This document shows, in pieces, positions 11,074 through 21,360 of a stretch of 64,000 bases of DNA (position 1 is the first letter of the stretch; each line of letters starts with the position of its first letter). This DNA is from Mediterranea massiliensis (GTDB lineage: Bacteria > Bacteroidota > Bacteroidia > Bacteroidales > Bacteroidaceae): the NCBI GenBank assembly GCA_015060685.1, contig SUXZ01000004.1, positions 118,640 to 182,639 of the forward strand. Direction: 5' to 3'. The position numbers were made by a program, and so were the translations under genes. Below the pieces are notes generated by a model. It saw nothing but the letters and a program-made list of their open reading frames with translations, ran no database searches and was not told the DNA's origin.

Positions 11074-13365
11074 ATGGTGAAAAATATTGGAGCAACCGTC
11101 ATTTTTCTCGTTAGTTTGTTACTATATTTGCCAATGATTTTAAGAAATTTGCGTTTGAAGAGGTTGTTATGCATATGGGTGGGGCTATTCAGCTTGCTTT
11201 TTGCACAGTTGAAGGCCGATGAAAGGATAGCCGATATTGTATCTGAGCCACAAACCAAAGCGCAGTTTGTTGATTCGCTGATGAAACAGGTCGCTTTTTA
11301 TGCGCCATTCTATCGCGAGATTGTTAAGTCCTATCAAGCCAAACTCTACATGAAAGGGTTGGTGAAGATTCCCAAGAAGAACCAGCTTATCCGTTTCTTG
11401 CCCACTATGTTTCGCATGAAGAAGGGGGTAAATGAGTATTTGACCGAAACGATGGGCGAGTTGCATTACACCACGCCCGACATTTACGACTACAAAATCA
11501 ATGCGCAAACCGGTACGGCATCCCACTTCTGGGAGATGGATGGCCGCTTGTACGAATACTTTCAAATTAATGTCTATCAACCTACACTTCTGAAAGATAA
11601 ACTGATATCTCCTTTGGCTCCCAATGCAAACGACTATTATCGATTTACCCTCGACTCGGTGATGCGAAGTGGCTCGTACAACTTGTATAAGATTCGCTTC
11701 ATGCCGCGCAACCGCAGTTACCAATTGGTTGGCGGATTCATGGTGATACACGACGATGTGTGGTCGGTGCGCGAACTCTGTTTCTTCGGTCGTTCGGAGA
11801 TGATTCAATTCCATAACCACATCCGCATGGGTAAGATGGGTGGGATGGAGGAGTATATCCCGGTTTCGTATGAACTGCAAGCCGATTTCGACTACTTGGG
11901 CAATCGTATAGAAGGAAACTATCAGGTGGCGCTTCAATACGAAAGTGTAAATGTGCAGTTTCCGCATGTCAAAAAGGTTGCAACCCTAAAGGATAAGTAT
12001 GACTTGACCAATTCGTATTTGTTGCGGAACGATACCAGCCGGATTGAACACGATTATCATTCCTTTGATTCGTTGCGTTTACTACCGCTGACCAACCATG
12101 AAACGGTTTTGTATAAAGAACATTACGATCGGTTGGATAGTACACAGACGTTGTCTAAGGAGAACAAACAAAGGCAGTTCTGGAGCAGTGTGGGTGATTT
12201 GCTTATTTCGCGCAATACCTATGATTTGGGCGATGAGGCTAACATCCGTATATCACCGCTTATCAATCCTTTCTTGGTGAGCTATAGTGGTTCGCGCGGA
12301 TGGTCATACCGACAGGAGTTGCGCTATACACGTACTTTCTCGGGCGACCGATTGTTGCGAGTAACTCCGCGTATCGGTTATAACTTTACCGAAAAGGTGT
12401 TCTATTGGCGGATAAATACCGACCTCTATTATTGGCCTAAGAAGAATGCTTCGCTACATTTGAACGTAGGAAAGGGTAACAGAATCTATAGCAGTGATGT
12501 ACTTGACGACCTGAAAGCATTGCCCGATAGCATTTTCGATTTCAGCCTGATTCACTTGGACTACTTTAACGACTTGTACATGGACTTGCAACACCGTTGG
12601 GAGATTGTGAATGGCTTGACGTTGGGTATCGGTGTCTCCATGCACAAACGCTCGGAGGTGAACCGCTCGCGTTTGGTGCCTATTAACGGCTCGCAGGGAT
12701 TGGTGGATGTCGATCCTGAGTTGTTAAGCCGTTTCCGCCATTCTTACGGCAGTTTCGCACCCAGAATCAGTCTGTCGTGGACTCCTGGCCAATATTATTA
12801 CATGCATGGTAACCGTAAAGTGAATCTCCATTCGCAATACCCTACCGTCTCTATTGATATGGAGCGGGGAATTAAAGGCGTTTTCGGCAGTACAGGACAA
12901 TACGAACGCATTGAAGCCGATCTTCAACATACCATATCGTTAGGTGGCTTGCGCACCATTTACTATCGTCTGGGTGGCGGAATCTTTACCAATCAAGAAG
13001 AGATGTATTTTGTGGATTTTGTCAATCTGAAACGTTCGAACCTTCCGATTGGGTGGAACGATGAAATTGGTGGCGTGTTCCAATTGCTCGACGGGCGTTG
13101 GTATAACTCTTCCAGAAGGTATGTGAGGGGGCATCTTACCTACGAATCTCCTTTTATCTTCTTGCCCCACAAACGATTGACACAACATGTGCTGAACGAA
13201 CGCCTTTACCTGAATCTGTTGTCGATGCCTCACTTGAATCCTTATTTGGAATTTGGATATGGCGTAGGAACACATATCTTCGATTTCGGACTCTTTGCCA
13301 GTTTTGCCAACGGAAAGTATCAGGAGGTTGGGTGTAAATTTACGTTCGAGTTGTTCAATCGGTAG
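11074..13365 (+). CDS. DUF5686-like outer-membrane protein
   Basis: Long beta-strand-rich protein with aromatic C-terminus; start codon uncertain. Confidence 0.6.
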   Translation: MVKNIGATVIFLVSLLLYLPMILRNLRLKRLLCIWVGLFSLLFAQLKADERIADIVSEPQTKAQFVDSLMKQVAFYAPFYREIVKSYQAKLYMKGLVKIPKKNQLIRFLPTMFRMKKGVNEYLTETMGELHYTTPDIYDYKINAQTGTASHFWEMDGRLYEYFQINVYQPTLLKDKLISPLAPNANDYYRFTLDSVMRSGSYNLYKIRFMPRNRSYQLVGGFMVIHDDVWSVRELCFFGRSEMIQFHNHIRMGKMGGMEEYIPVSYELQADFDYLGNRIEGNYQVALQYESVNVQFPHVKKVATLKDKYDLTNSYLLRNDTSRIEHDYHSFDSLRLLPLTNHETVLYKEHYDRLDSTQTLSKENKQRQFWSSVGDLLISRNTYDLGDEANIRISPLINPFLVSYSGSRGWSYRQELRYTRTFSGDRLLRVTPRIGYNFTEKVFYWRINTDLYYWPKKNASLHLNVGKGNRIYSSDVLDDLKALPDSIFDFSLIHLDYFNDLYMDLQHRWEIVNGLTLGIGVSMHKRSEVNRSRLVPINGSQGLVDVDPELLSRFRHSYGSFAPRISLSWTPGQYYYMHGNRKVNLHSQYPTVSIDMERGIKGVFGSTGQYERIEADLQHTISLGGLRTIYYRLGGGIFTNQEEMYFVDFVNLKRSNLPIGWNDEIGGVFQLLDGRWYNSSRRYVRGHLTYESPFIFLPHKRLTQHVLNERLYLNLLSMPHLNPYLEFGYGVGTHIFDFGLFASFANGKYQEVGCKFTFELFNR

Positions 13366-13449
13366 TCTCTTTAATCAGTCAATTTCTTATTATAAGGTGT
13401 AATTTGGTGGTAAAAACGGTCGGATTTAAGTGAAAAAAGTCTTGAACGT

Positions 13450-13480
13450 TTTGTGTTTCAAGAAATTCATCCTATCTTTG
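13450..13480 (+). promoter_or_regulatory. Candidate rpsA promoter (-33 TTTG, 19-bp spacer, -7 TATCTTTG)
   Basis: Matches the Bacteroidota promoter pattern. Confidence 0.6.
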
Positions 13481-13546
13481 CGCCCGAATTTTATTGAGTC
13501 AACATAAAGTCTCACTTAATTAATTATTTAACAACTTATTTTATTA

Positions 13547-15346
13547 ATGGAAAACTTAAAAAATGTAGCTCCCCTCGAAGATTTCAATTGGGAAGCTTAT
13601 GAAAACGGCGAATCGTTGTCAAACGTAAGCCACGAAGACATGGAAAAGGCGTATGACAATACGCTTAACAAAGTTAACGACCGCGAGGTTGTTGACGGTA
13701 CCGTAATCGCAATGAACAAGCGTGAAGTAGTTGTGAACATCGGTTACAAATCAGATGGTATCATCCCTATGGGTGAATTCCGTTACAATCCTGAACTGAA
13801 AGTAGGTGACACTGTAGAAGTGTATATCGAAAATCAGGAAGACAAGAAAGGACAATTGGTATTGTCACACCGCAAGGCTCGCGCTACTCGTTCATGGGAT
13901 CGCGTAAATGCTGCTTTGGAACAAGAAGAAATCATCAAGGGTTACATCAAGTGCCGCACTAAGGGTGGTATGATTGTTGATGTATTCGGTATTGAAGCAT
14001 TCTTGCCTGGTTCACAAATCGATGTTAAGCCTATCCGCGACTACGATGTATTCGTTGGTAAGACTATGGAATTCAAAGTGGTTAAGATTAACCAAGAATT
14101 CAAGAACGTAGTAGTTTCTCACAAGGCTCTTATCGAAGCTGAACTTGAACAACAAAAGAAGGAAATTATCGGTAAACTCGAGAAAGGTCAAGTTCTCGAA
14201 GGTACTGTTAAGAATATCACCTCTTACGGTGTATTCATCGACTTGGGTGGCGTAGATGGTTTGATTCATATTACAGACCTCTCTTGGGGCCGCGTTAGCG
14301 ATCCTAAGGAAGTGGTTGAGTTGGATCAAAAGCTCAACGTTGTTATCCTTGACTTCGATGATGAAAAGAAGCGTATCGCTCTTGGCTTGAAGCAACTTAC
14401 TCCTCATCCATGGGATGCTCTCAATGCAGACTTGAAGGTAGGTGACCACGTAACTGGTAAGGTTGTTGTGATGGCCGACTATGGTGCATTCATTGAAATT
14501 GCTCCTGGTGTAGAAGGTTTGATTCACGTTTCTGAAATGTCTTGGAGCCAACACCTCCGTTCAGCTCAAGACTTCATGAAGGTGGGCGACGAAGTAGAAG
14601 CTGTAGTTTTGACTCTCGACCGCGACGAACGCAAGATGTCACTTGGTATCAAGCAACTTAAGGCTGATCCATGGGAAACTATCGAAGAGAAGTATCCTAT
14701 CGGTAGCAAGCACACTGCAAAGGTACGCAACTTCACTAACTTCGGTGTTTTCGTAGAAATCGAAGAAGGTGTTGATGGCTTGATTCACATCTCAGACCTT
14801 TCTTGGACAAAGAAAATCAAGCACCCATCAGAATTTACTCAAATCGGTGCAGATATCGAAGTTCAAGTATTGGAAATCGACAAGGAAAACCGTCGTTTGA
14901 GCCTTGGTCACAAGCAACTCGAAGAAAATCCATGGGATGTATTCGAAACAGTATTTACTGTAGGTTCAGTACACGAAGGTACTATCATCGAAATGTTGGA
15001 TAAGGGTGCAGTAGTTGCTCTTCCTTATGGTGTTGAAGGTTTCGCTACTCCTAAGCACTTGGTAAAGGAAGATGGCAAGCAAGCTCAACTTGAAGAAAAG
15101 ATTGACTTCAAGGTAATCGAATTCAATAAGGACGCTAAGCGCATCATCCTTTCTCACAGCCGTATCTTCGAAGATGCTGCTAAGGCAGAAGAACGTGCAG
15201 AAAAGAAGGCTGCAAAGAAGGCTACCGCTAAGGCAAAAGAAGAAACTCCGGTTATCCAAAACCAAGCTGCTTCTACTACTTTGGGCGATATCGATGCTTT
15301 GGCCGCTTTGAAAGAACAACTCGAAGCAAGTGCAAAGAAGAAATAA
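13547..15346 (+). CDS. rpsA: 30S ribosomal protein S1
   Basis: Repeated S1 domains (GVFIDLGGVDGLIHITDLSW, GAFIEIAPGVEGLIHVSEMSW, GVFVEIEEGVDGLIHISDLSW). Confidence 0.96.
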   Translation: MENLKNVAPLEDFNWEAYENGESLSNVSHEDMEKAYDNTLNKVNDREVVDGTVIAMNKREVVVNIGYKSDGIIPMGEFRYNPELKVGDTVEVYIENQEDKKGQLVLSHRKARATRSWDRVNAALEQEEIIKGYIKCRTKGGMIVDVFGIEAFLPGSQIDVKPIRDYDVFVGKTMEFKVVKINQEFKNVVVSHKALIEAELEQQKKEIIGKLEKGQVLEGTVKNITSYGVFIDLGGVDGLIHITDLSWGRVSDPKEVVELDQKLNVVILDFDDEKKRIALGLKQLTPHPWDALNADLKVGDHVTGKVVVMADYGAFIEIAPGVEGLIHVSEMSWSQHLRSAQDFMKVGDEVEAVVLTLDRDERKMSLGIKQLKADPWETIEEKYPIGSKHTAKVRNFTNFGVFVEIEEGVDGLIHISDLSWTKKIKHPSEFTQIGADIEVQVLEIDKENRRLSLGHKQLEENPWDVFETVFTVGSVHEGTIIEMLDKGAVVALPYGVEGFATPKHLVKEDGKQAQLEEKIDFKVIEFNKDAKRIILSHSRIFEDAAKAEERAEKKAAKKATAKAKEETPVIQNQAASTTLGDIDALAALKEQLEASAKKK

Positions 15347-15370
15347 TTCTATCTAAGCAACTATATTAAT

Positions 15371-15404
15371 AAGGTGCGTCATTTCATGGCGCACCTTTTT
15401 TATT
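15371..15404 (+). terminator. Intrinsic terminator of rpsA
   Basis: AAGGTGCG / CGCACCTT stem followed by T-run. Confidence 0.8.
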
Positions 15405-16329
15405 ATTTCAAACTTTCAAACATCTTGTTGATGCATTTCCGTTTCTGTTCCATGTTGGGGTGGACGTATAAGTTCAACGTAGTGCTGATGTTGGCATGAC
15501 CAAGGATAACGCTAACTGTTTTGTAGTCGCATTGACTTTCAATGCACCGGGTAGCGAAACTATGCCTGAGGCCATGAAATTTTAAATTCGGTATGTTGAG
15601 TTGTTTGAGGAGTTTTTTGTAGTAATTCCTATAAGTACGCGGCTCTGTAGGTTTGGCTTTGTTGGTCAAAACATAGTACTCCTTATTTATTTTTGTCACA
15701 TTGGTGCGTATGACTTTTAGCAATTCGCAATCTATTGGGATTTCTCGGAAGGAATTATTTGTCTTTGGGGTGCCAATCACCAATTTTGTATATCGCTTGT
15801 CATCTTCAATAATATAGATGCGTTCAATGGTTCGGGCCACACTGATAGTTTCGGCTTCGATGTTGAAGTCTTTCCATTTTAATGCACAGATTTCGCCGAT
15901 TCTCATGCCAGTACTGAGACTAATGTAAACACCTAAGTTCCTAAAAGAAAAATTCTCTAAAACGTATTGCATGATTCTGCGTTGATTATCAACGCTTAAT
16001 ACTTCTATGTAGTCCATATGTTGTTCCGTAGGAAACTTTACGGAGAAATCTATATTGGGTAAATAGTGGTGCTTTGCTCCATATTTAAGGATCATCTTCA
16101 GTACGATGAGAATGAATTTTACTGATTTTTTGCTAAGTCCATCATTGATTTTTTCAAGAACAAAATTTTGTACATCCGATTCATTTAAACTTTTTCTGTC
16201 ACCGAATCTCGGTAAAATGTGTTTCTCTATGGTAAGCGCATAAACCGCAAAAGATGATTGTTTAACATACAACCGTTTTTCTTCTTTCCAAAGAGTGGCA
16301 ATTTCTCTGATTGTTTTAGTATTATCCAT
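15403..16329 (-). CDS. Tyrosine recombinase / phage-type integrase
   Basis: TGMRIGEICALKW, HGLRHSFATR, LGHANISTTLNLYVH catalytic motifs. Confidence 0.92.
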   Translation of the reverse strand: MDNTKTIREIATLWKEEKRLYVKQSSFAVYALTIEKHILPRFGDRKSLNESDVQNFVLEKINDGLSKKSVKFILIVLKMILKYGAKHHYLPNIDFSVKFPTEQHMDYIEVLSVDNQRRIMQYVLENFSFRNLGVYISLSTGMRIGEICALKWKDFNIEAETISVARTIERIYIIEDDKRYTKLVIGTPKTNNSFREIPIDCELLKVIRTNVTKINKEYYVLTNKAKPTEPRTYRNYYKKLLKQLNIPNLKFHGLRHSFATRCIESQCDYKTVSVILGHANISTTLNLYVHPNMEQKRKCINKMFESLK

Positions 16330-16369
16330 ATATTTATTATTTGTTAAGGGGGTTAGTGAACTGCTAAAT

Positions 16370-16406
16370 AAATAAAAAAGGCTGAATCCGACAAATGGAT
16401 TCAGCC
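16370..16406 (-). terminator. Intrinsic terminator of the 16466-17245 gene
   Basis: GGCTGAATCC-gacaaat-GGATTCAGCC with a minus-strand T-run. Confidence 0.75.
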
Positions 16407-16465
16407 CTAATTGATTTACAGAAAAATCAGTACTATTGCATATATATAAGAATTATTTGCAATAG

Positions 16466-17245
16466 TTATTCGTATAGTTTAGCTTTCTTGTCAATGTGAT
16501 AGCGCATTTTGATTTCAGTAGGGATGTATCTGAAATTGTTTTGCCGCAAGACTTCCAACACATCGGCATCGGGATGATAGCTCATGTATAGATTTACTTT
16601 TTGGACGTTGCTCATCAGGAATTTCTTGTTCCAAATATCCATAATCGAGCACAAAGGCAGACGTACATATTTATCGCGTCGGCGAAGTCCGTGGCGATGT
16701 AAGTGATAAACCATCCCTTCAATCGTCTCCTCGCGAGGAGATAGTAGTGAGATAGCTTCCGGCTCGTTCAGGCGATTCATCCAAATAATCCGGTTTTCTT
16801 TGGTAGGTTCTATACCCTCATGCCGGCATAAGGCATCGAGTACGGCGTTGCGTACGTTCAGTTGGCTCCAATACTCCTCTCCGTTTACAACGGCCGCCTT
16901 GATAGTGCAGCACAAAGCATACTCCTTGTTATCCGACAGGCAAATATCCATGCCGCCTAATCCCTTGCGGTGCATATAAAGTTTCCCGAAACGATTGCTT
17001 TGCAATGCCCAAAATTCATCGTAGGTGTGTGAATCGAGTTGACAATGCATGTTGCTGTCAATGTACTTAAATCTTCCTTTTGGATTGACATAAAATATTT
17101 CCACCTCTTTAGGAAAAACCTCTACGACGCCGTTGATGGAAAGTTTGTATGCCTTTAAGATAATCTCGTTGATTTGTTGCATTTCCTGGATAGGTAATTG
17201 ATTGGCTTGCAACAGAGCCGTTACCCTTGTCTTTAGTTTGTCCAT
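16466..17245 (-). CDS. Hypothetical protein, 259 aa
   Basis: Complete ORF upstream of the integrase, ending in its own terminator. Confidence 0.65.
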   Translation of the reverse strand: MDKLKTRVTALLQANQLPIQEMQQINEIILKAYKLSINGVVEVFPKEVEIFYVNPKGRFKYIDSNMHCQLDSHTYDEFWALQSNRFGKLYMHRKGLGGMDICLSDNKEYALCCTIKAAVVNGEEYWSQLNVRNAVLDALCRHEGIEPTKENRIIWMNRLNEPEAISLLSPREETIEGMVYHLHRHGLRRRDKYVRLPLCSIMDIWNKKFLMSNVQKVNLYMSYHPDADVLEVLRQNNFRYIPTEIKMRYHIDKKAKLYE

Positions 17246-17325
17246 AATCTTACTTTTATCAATTTGTTTGCTTACAAAGATAAAAAATAAATTGACATAG
17301 ACAATCGGGCTATATATGCATAAAA

Positions 17326-17369
17326 AACAACTGCGCGGAATATAAACGGTTGATATTCCGGCAGTTGTT
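17326..17369 (-). terminator. Likely terminator of mscS
   Basis: AACAACTGC..GGAATAT / ATATTCC..GCAGTTGTT long stem with minus-strand T-run. Confidence 0.7.
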
Positions 17370-17395
17370 AAAAGTTAAAAAATCAAAAAACTGAT

Positions 17396-18259
17396 TTATT
17401 TTGCTTGATGAACAGTAAGTTGTGGGAATGGGAAATTGATGCCTTCCTTATTGAATGTTGCATAAACCGCTTTATTCATAGAGAAGAATACATCCCAATA
17501 GTTTTCGCTTTTTACCCACACGCGTACAACCACGTTCACGCTGCTATCGGCCAATGCGATGAGATTTACAAAAGGTGCAGGTGTATCCAAAATACGTTCA
17601 TCTGCAGCAATCAGCTTGTTTATCACATTCTCTACCTTTTCGTAGTCTTCGCCATATTCAACAGTAAATGTCCAATCCACTCGGCGAGTAGCCTCGCGGC
17701 TGTAGTTGATGACGGTGCCGCTACTCAAACTACCGTTAGGAACATATATCACTTTGTTGTCGGGCGAAGTAAGGATGGTATGGAAGATTTGAATCTCTTT
17801 AACTGTACCCGAAACACCTTGGCATTCAATGAAATCTCCCACTTTGAATGGACGTAACAAAAGGATGATTAATCCACCAGCAAAGTTTTGCAGATTACCT
17901 GAAAGTGCCATACCGATGGCTACACCGGCCGATGCCAATAAGGCGGCAAACGAAGTTGTGTCAACACCTAATTTACTGATGATAGCCACAATCAACAAGA
18001 TAGTGAGCATGATGTTGACGAAACTCTTTACGAATGTTTGTACGCCGGCATCCACATGTCTGCGTGCCAATAGTTTGGCAACCAGTTTGTTGACGATTGA
18101 AATCAGTAGTCGTCCGATGAGGAATATTATGATGGCTGAAATGATTTGTTTGCCGGTGCTGATTCCCCAATTTGTCAGTTGCTGAATAAGGTTTTGGACT
18201 TTGTCCAATGCGGCGGCCGTACCTTCCGATGCCGCAGCTGCTTGTAAAAGTGTTAGCAT
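17396..18259 (-). CDS. Small-conductance mechanosensitive channel MscS family
   Basis: ALLASAGVAIGMALSGNLQNFAGGLIILLLRPFKVGDFIE. Confidence 0.93.
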   Translation of the reverse strand: MLTLLQAAAASEGTAAALDKVQNLIQQLTNWGISTGKQIISAIIIFLIGRLLISIVNKLVAKLLARRHVDAGVQTFVKSFVNIMLTILLIVAIISKLGVDTTSFAALLASAGVAIGMALSGNLQNFAGGLIILLLRPFKVGDFIECQGVSGTVKEIQIFHTILTSPDNKVIYVPNGSLSSGTVINYSREATRRVDWTFTVEYGEDYEKVENVINKLIAADERILDTPAPFVNLIALADSSVNVVVRVWVKSENYWDVFFSMNKAVYATFNKEGINFPFPQLTVHQAK

Positions 18260-18322
18260 AATGATTGGTCTTTAGTTAAGTTTTTGCAAAGGTATGGAAA
18301 ATAATCATCTGCGATGTCAATC

Positions 18323-18360
18323 TGCAAGAAATACAGCAAGTTTTTTTCGTATTTCTTGCA
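18323..18360. repeat. 12-bp perfect inverted repeat between divergent mscS and thiamine promoters
   Basis: TGCAAGAAATAC-14 nt-GTATTTCTTGCA. Confidence 0.75.
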
Positions 18361-18386
18361 TGTTTTATAAGAATAGTATACTTTTG
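18355..18386 (+). promoter_or_regulatory. Candidate promoter of the thiamine operon
   Basis: CTTG, 20-bp spacer, TACTTTTG. Confidence 0.55.
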
Positions 18387-18398
18387 CCTCCGATTTCA

Positions 18399-18474
18399 AC
18401 TAAGGGGTGCCCTAATATGACGGGCTGAGATCATACCCATTGACCTGATCCGGGTAGTGCCGGCGTAGGGAAGA
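18399..18474 (+). ncRNA. TPP riboswitch (THI element)
   Basis: AACTAAGGGGTGCC...GGGCTGAGATCATACCC...GACCTGATCCGGGTAGTGCCGGCGTAGGGAAG; followed by thiamine transport/salvage genes. Confidence 0.96.
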
Positions 18475-18524
18475 GAGAAGAAAAGTTGCCCCTTTTCTTT
18501 ATTAATCTAATAGTTTGAATTGCA

Positions 18525-20738
18525 ATGAAAAGAAATGCAATGACAACCTGCTGGCTATTGGCGGCAGGAATGAGTGTTTGTGCGCAAACACCAACAGACA
18601 GCTTGCAGATACAGATGCTGCAAGAAGTAGAAATTATGGCTACTCGAGCCACAACAGCCACTCCTGTGGCCTACACCAATGTGACGAGTGAGCAACTCGA
18701 AAAACAAAATCACGGACAAGACTTGCCCTATCTGCTCAGCATGACACCCAGTGCCATCACTACCAGCGATGCCGGTGCAGGTATTGGCTACACAACTTTG
18801 CGTGTGCGCGGTACCGATGCTACACGCATCAACGTGACGGCCAATGGCATCCCGATGAACGATGCCGAAAGTCATAACGTGTTTTGGGTAAACATGCCCG
18901 ACTTGGCATCAAGTCTGAAGGACGTACAACTGCAAAGAGGTGTAGGTACTTCGACAAATGGTGCCGGCGCTTTCGGTGCAAGCATGAATATGCAAACCGG
19001 ACGACACACCGTCGAGCCTTATGCTTCTATAACCGCTTCGGCCGGTTCGTTTGGAACAATGAAGCAAACGTTGAAGTTGGGGACAGGGTTGTTGAACGAT
19101 CATTGGGCGGTAGATGCCCGCTTGAGCAACATCAGCACAGATGGATACATCGACCGGGCTTCGGTTAATCTGAATAGCTACTACCTGCAGACGGGCTACT
19201 ATACCGGCAATACCAGCCTGCGCCTGATACTGATTGGTGGACAAGAAGAGACATATCATGCTTGGAATTACGCCAGTAAAGAGGAGATGGCCGAGTATGG
19301 CCGTCGATATAACTCGTGCGGATACATGTTTACTGATGAAAATGGTGTTGACCACTATTACGACGACCAAACCGACAATTATGTGCAAAAGCACGCATGG
19401 TTGTTGCTGAACCATAATTTCGACAACAATTGGAACATGAACGTAGGGTTGCACTACACCAAAGGCGATGGCTATTACCAAGAATATAAAACCGACCGTT
19501 GGCTGCCCGAGTATGGATTGGAGGGAGATGATACCGATTTGGTGCGTAAGAAGGCGATGGATAACGATTTCTACGGCGGCATCTTCTCGCTGACCTATCG
19601 CAACGCACGTATCAATGCAACGTTGGGTGGCGGATGGAACCGATACGAAGGCGACCACTTTGGACGCATCCTTTGGATAAAGAATTATGTGGGCGACTTG
19701 AATCCCGACCAAGACTACTATCGCAACACCGGTACGAAGCAAGATGGAAACCTCTATCTGAAGGCTATCTACAACTTGGGCAGGGGTGTCAGTGCATATG
19801 CAGATATGCAATACCGCCACATCTCCTATCAGATTAAAGGCGAAAACGATAAGTATGATTGGACAAAGCAACCTGCTGGCATGCAACAATTGGCAGTGGA
19901 CGAAACATTCGATTTCTTGAATCCCAAAATAGGTTTGAATTGGCAAATCAATGCTGCTCATCGTGCTTATGCCTCGTTGGGCGTAGCACACAAAGAACCC
20001 ACCCGCAACAACTACACTGATGGAAAATTCCGTATACATCCGAAGGCCGAGCGTTTGACTGATTACGAATTAGGCTATGCCTTTGCCAATAAGCATTGGA
20101 ACGTGGGTGTAAACCTCTACTATATGGATTATAAAGATCAGTTGGTGCTGACCGGCGAATTGAACGAGATAGGCGAGCCGTTGGCCGCAAACATGCCCGA
20201 AAGCTATCGCATGGGTGTTGAGTTGATGGCCGCATGGCAAGTAACGCCTCAATTTGGTTGGAATGCAAATGCCTCGTTAAGTCGCAACCGCATTAAAGAC
20301 TTCACCGAAACGTTGTACGAAAACGAAGACCCTTCAGGCGATGTTTGGCAAACCAATTTAGGCGATACACACATTGCCTTCTCGCCCGATGTGATACTGA
20401 ACAACCAATTCGTTTATAACTATAAAGGTTGGGAGGCATCCTTGCACTCGCAATACGTAGGCAAGCAATACATGAGCAATTTGGATTGCGATGCCCATAT
20501 CCTCGATGCCTATTTCGTCAGCAATTTAAGTGTAAGCTACTCGTTTGCATTGCCCAAGATAAAGCAAGTCACCATCGGCTGCACGGTTTACAACCTCTTC
20601 AACGAAGAGTACGAAAACAATGGCTATGCCGGTAGCGGTTTCTATTATGATGGCGACCAAAAAGTGCGTTACGACTATGCCGGCTATGCCGCTCAGGCAG
20701 GCACCAACTTCTTGGCGCATCTCTCCTTAACCTTTTAA
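18525..20738 (+). CDS. TonB-dependent receptor, predicted thiamine uptake
   Basis: Plug motif VRGTDATRINVTANGIPMNDAESH, aromatic C-terminus, TPP riboswitch control. Confidence 0.9.
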   Translation: MKRNAMTTCWLLAAGMSVCAQTPTDSLQIQMLQEVEIMATRATTATPVAYTNVTSEQLEKQNHGQDLPYLLSMTPSAITTSDAGAGIGYTTLRVRGTDATRINVTANGIPMNDAESHNVFWVNMPDLASSLKDVQLQRGVGTSTNGAGAFGASMNMQTGRHTVEPYASITASAGSFGTMKQTLKLGTGLLNDHWAVDARLSNISTDGYIDRASVNLNSYYLQTGYYTGNTSLRLILIGGQEETYHAWNYASKEEMAEYGRRYNSCGYMFTDENGVDHYYDDQTDNYVQKHAWLLLNHNFDNNWNMNVGLHYTKGDGYYQEYKTDRWLPEYGLEGDDTDLVRKKAMDNDFYGGIFSLTYRNARINATLGGGWNRYEGDHFGRILWIKNYVGDLNPDQDYYRNTGTKQDGNLYLKAIYNLGRGVSAYADMQYRHISYQIKGENDKYDWTKQPAGMQQLAVDETFDFLNPKIGLNWQINAAHRAYASLGVAHKEPTRNNYTDGKFRIHPKAERLTDYELGYAFANKHWNVGVNLYYMDYKDQLVLTGELNEIGEPLAANMPESYRMGVELMAAWQVTPQFGWNANASLSRNRIKDFTETLYENEDPSGDVWQTNLGDTHIAFSPDVILNNQFVYNYKGWEASLHSQYVGKQYMSNLDCDAHILDAYFVSNLSVSYSFALPKIKQVTIGCTVYNLFNEEYENNGYAGSGFYYDGDQKVRYDYAGYAAQAGTNFLAHLSLTF

Positions 20739-20753
20739 TCCCCGGAAAGCAAT

Positions 20754-21311
20754 ATGTTGGAAATAGTAGGAACAATAGTAGGACTAATCTACCTGTGGCT
20801 TGAATATCGTGCAAGCATCTACCTTTGGATAGCCGGAATCATCATGCCGGCCATCTACCTGTTTGTCTATTATCAAGCCGGTTTGTATGCCGATTTCGGC
20901 ATCAATGTCTATTACCTGTTGGCGGCTGTCTATGGATGGATGGCGTGGCGCATGGGTAAGGGCAAGCAAGCAACCGAGTTGCTCATTACCAGCATGCCCC
21001 GTGGCTATTGGTTGGGATTGTTTCTGGTATTTCTATTGGTTTTTGGCGGGATAAGCTGGGTGTTGGTGAACTACACCGATAGCACCGTGCCGCTTACCGA
21101 CTCCTTCACCACCGCATTGAGTGTCATCGGCATGTGGATGTTGGCTCGCAAGTATCTGCAACAATGGTGGGTGTGGGTAGTGGTCGATGTGATTAGCGCC
21201 ATGCTTTATGTCTATAAAGAGTTGTATTTTACCTCCATTTTATATGCCTTGTACGCAATAATTGCTATCTTTGGCTTTTTGAAATGGAAGAAAATGATGG
21301 TTGCTGATTAG
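20754..21311 (+). CDS. pnuT: PnuC/PnuT family transporter, predicted thiamine
   Basis: PnuC-type multipass protein in the TPP operon. Confidence 0.85.
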   Translation: MLEIVGTIVGLIYLWLEYRASIYLWIAGIIMPAIYLFVYYQAGLYADFGINVYYLLAAVYGWMAWRMGKGKQATELLITSMPRGYWLGLFLVFLLVFGGISWVLVNYTDSTVPLTDSFTTALSVIGMWMLARKYLQQWWVWVVVDVISAMLYVYKELYFTSILYALYAIIAIFGFLKWKKMMVAD

Positions 21312-21360
21312 CTATTAGTCTACTTGACTACTAACTACTTGACTACTAAATGTATAACTT

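Noticed and set aside
16466-17245. Possible 3-methyladenine glycosylase-like fold in the 259-aa protein
   Set aside because: Only a vague resemblance around GGMDICLSDNKEYALCCTIKAAVVNGE; not enough to assign
15403-17245. Integrative conjugative element or prophage
   Set aside because: Only an integrase and one unknown gene; no relaxase, tra, capsid or terminase genes
18909-20039. 376-aa minus-strand ORF
   Set aside because: Antisense shadow of the thiamine TonB receptor
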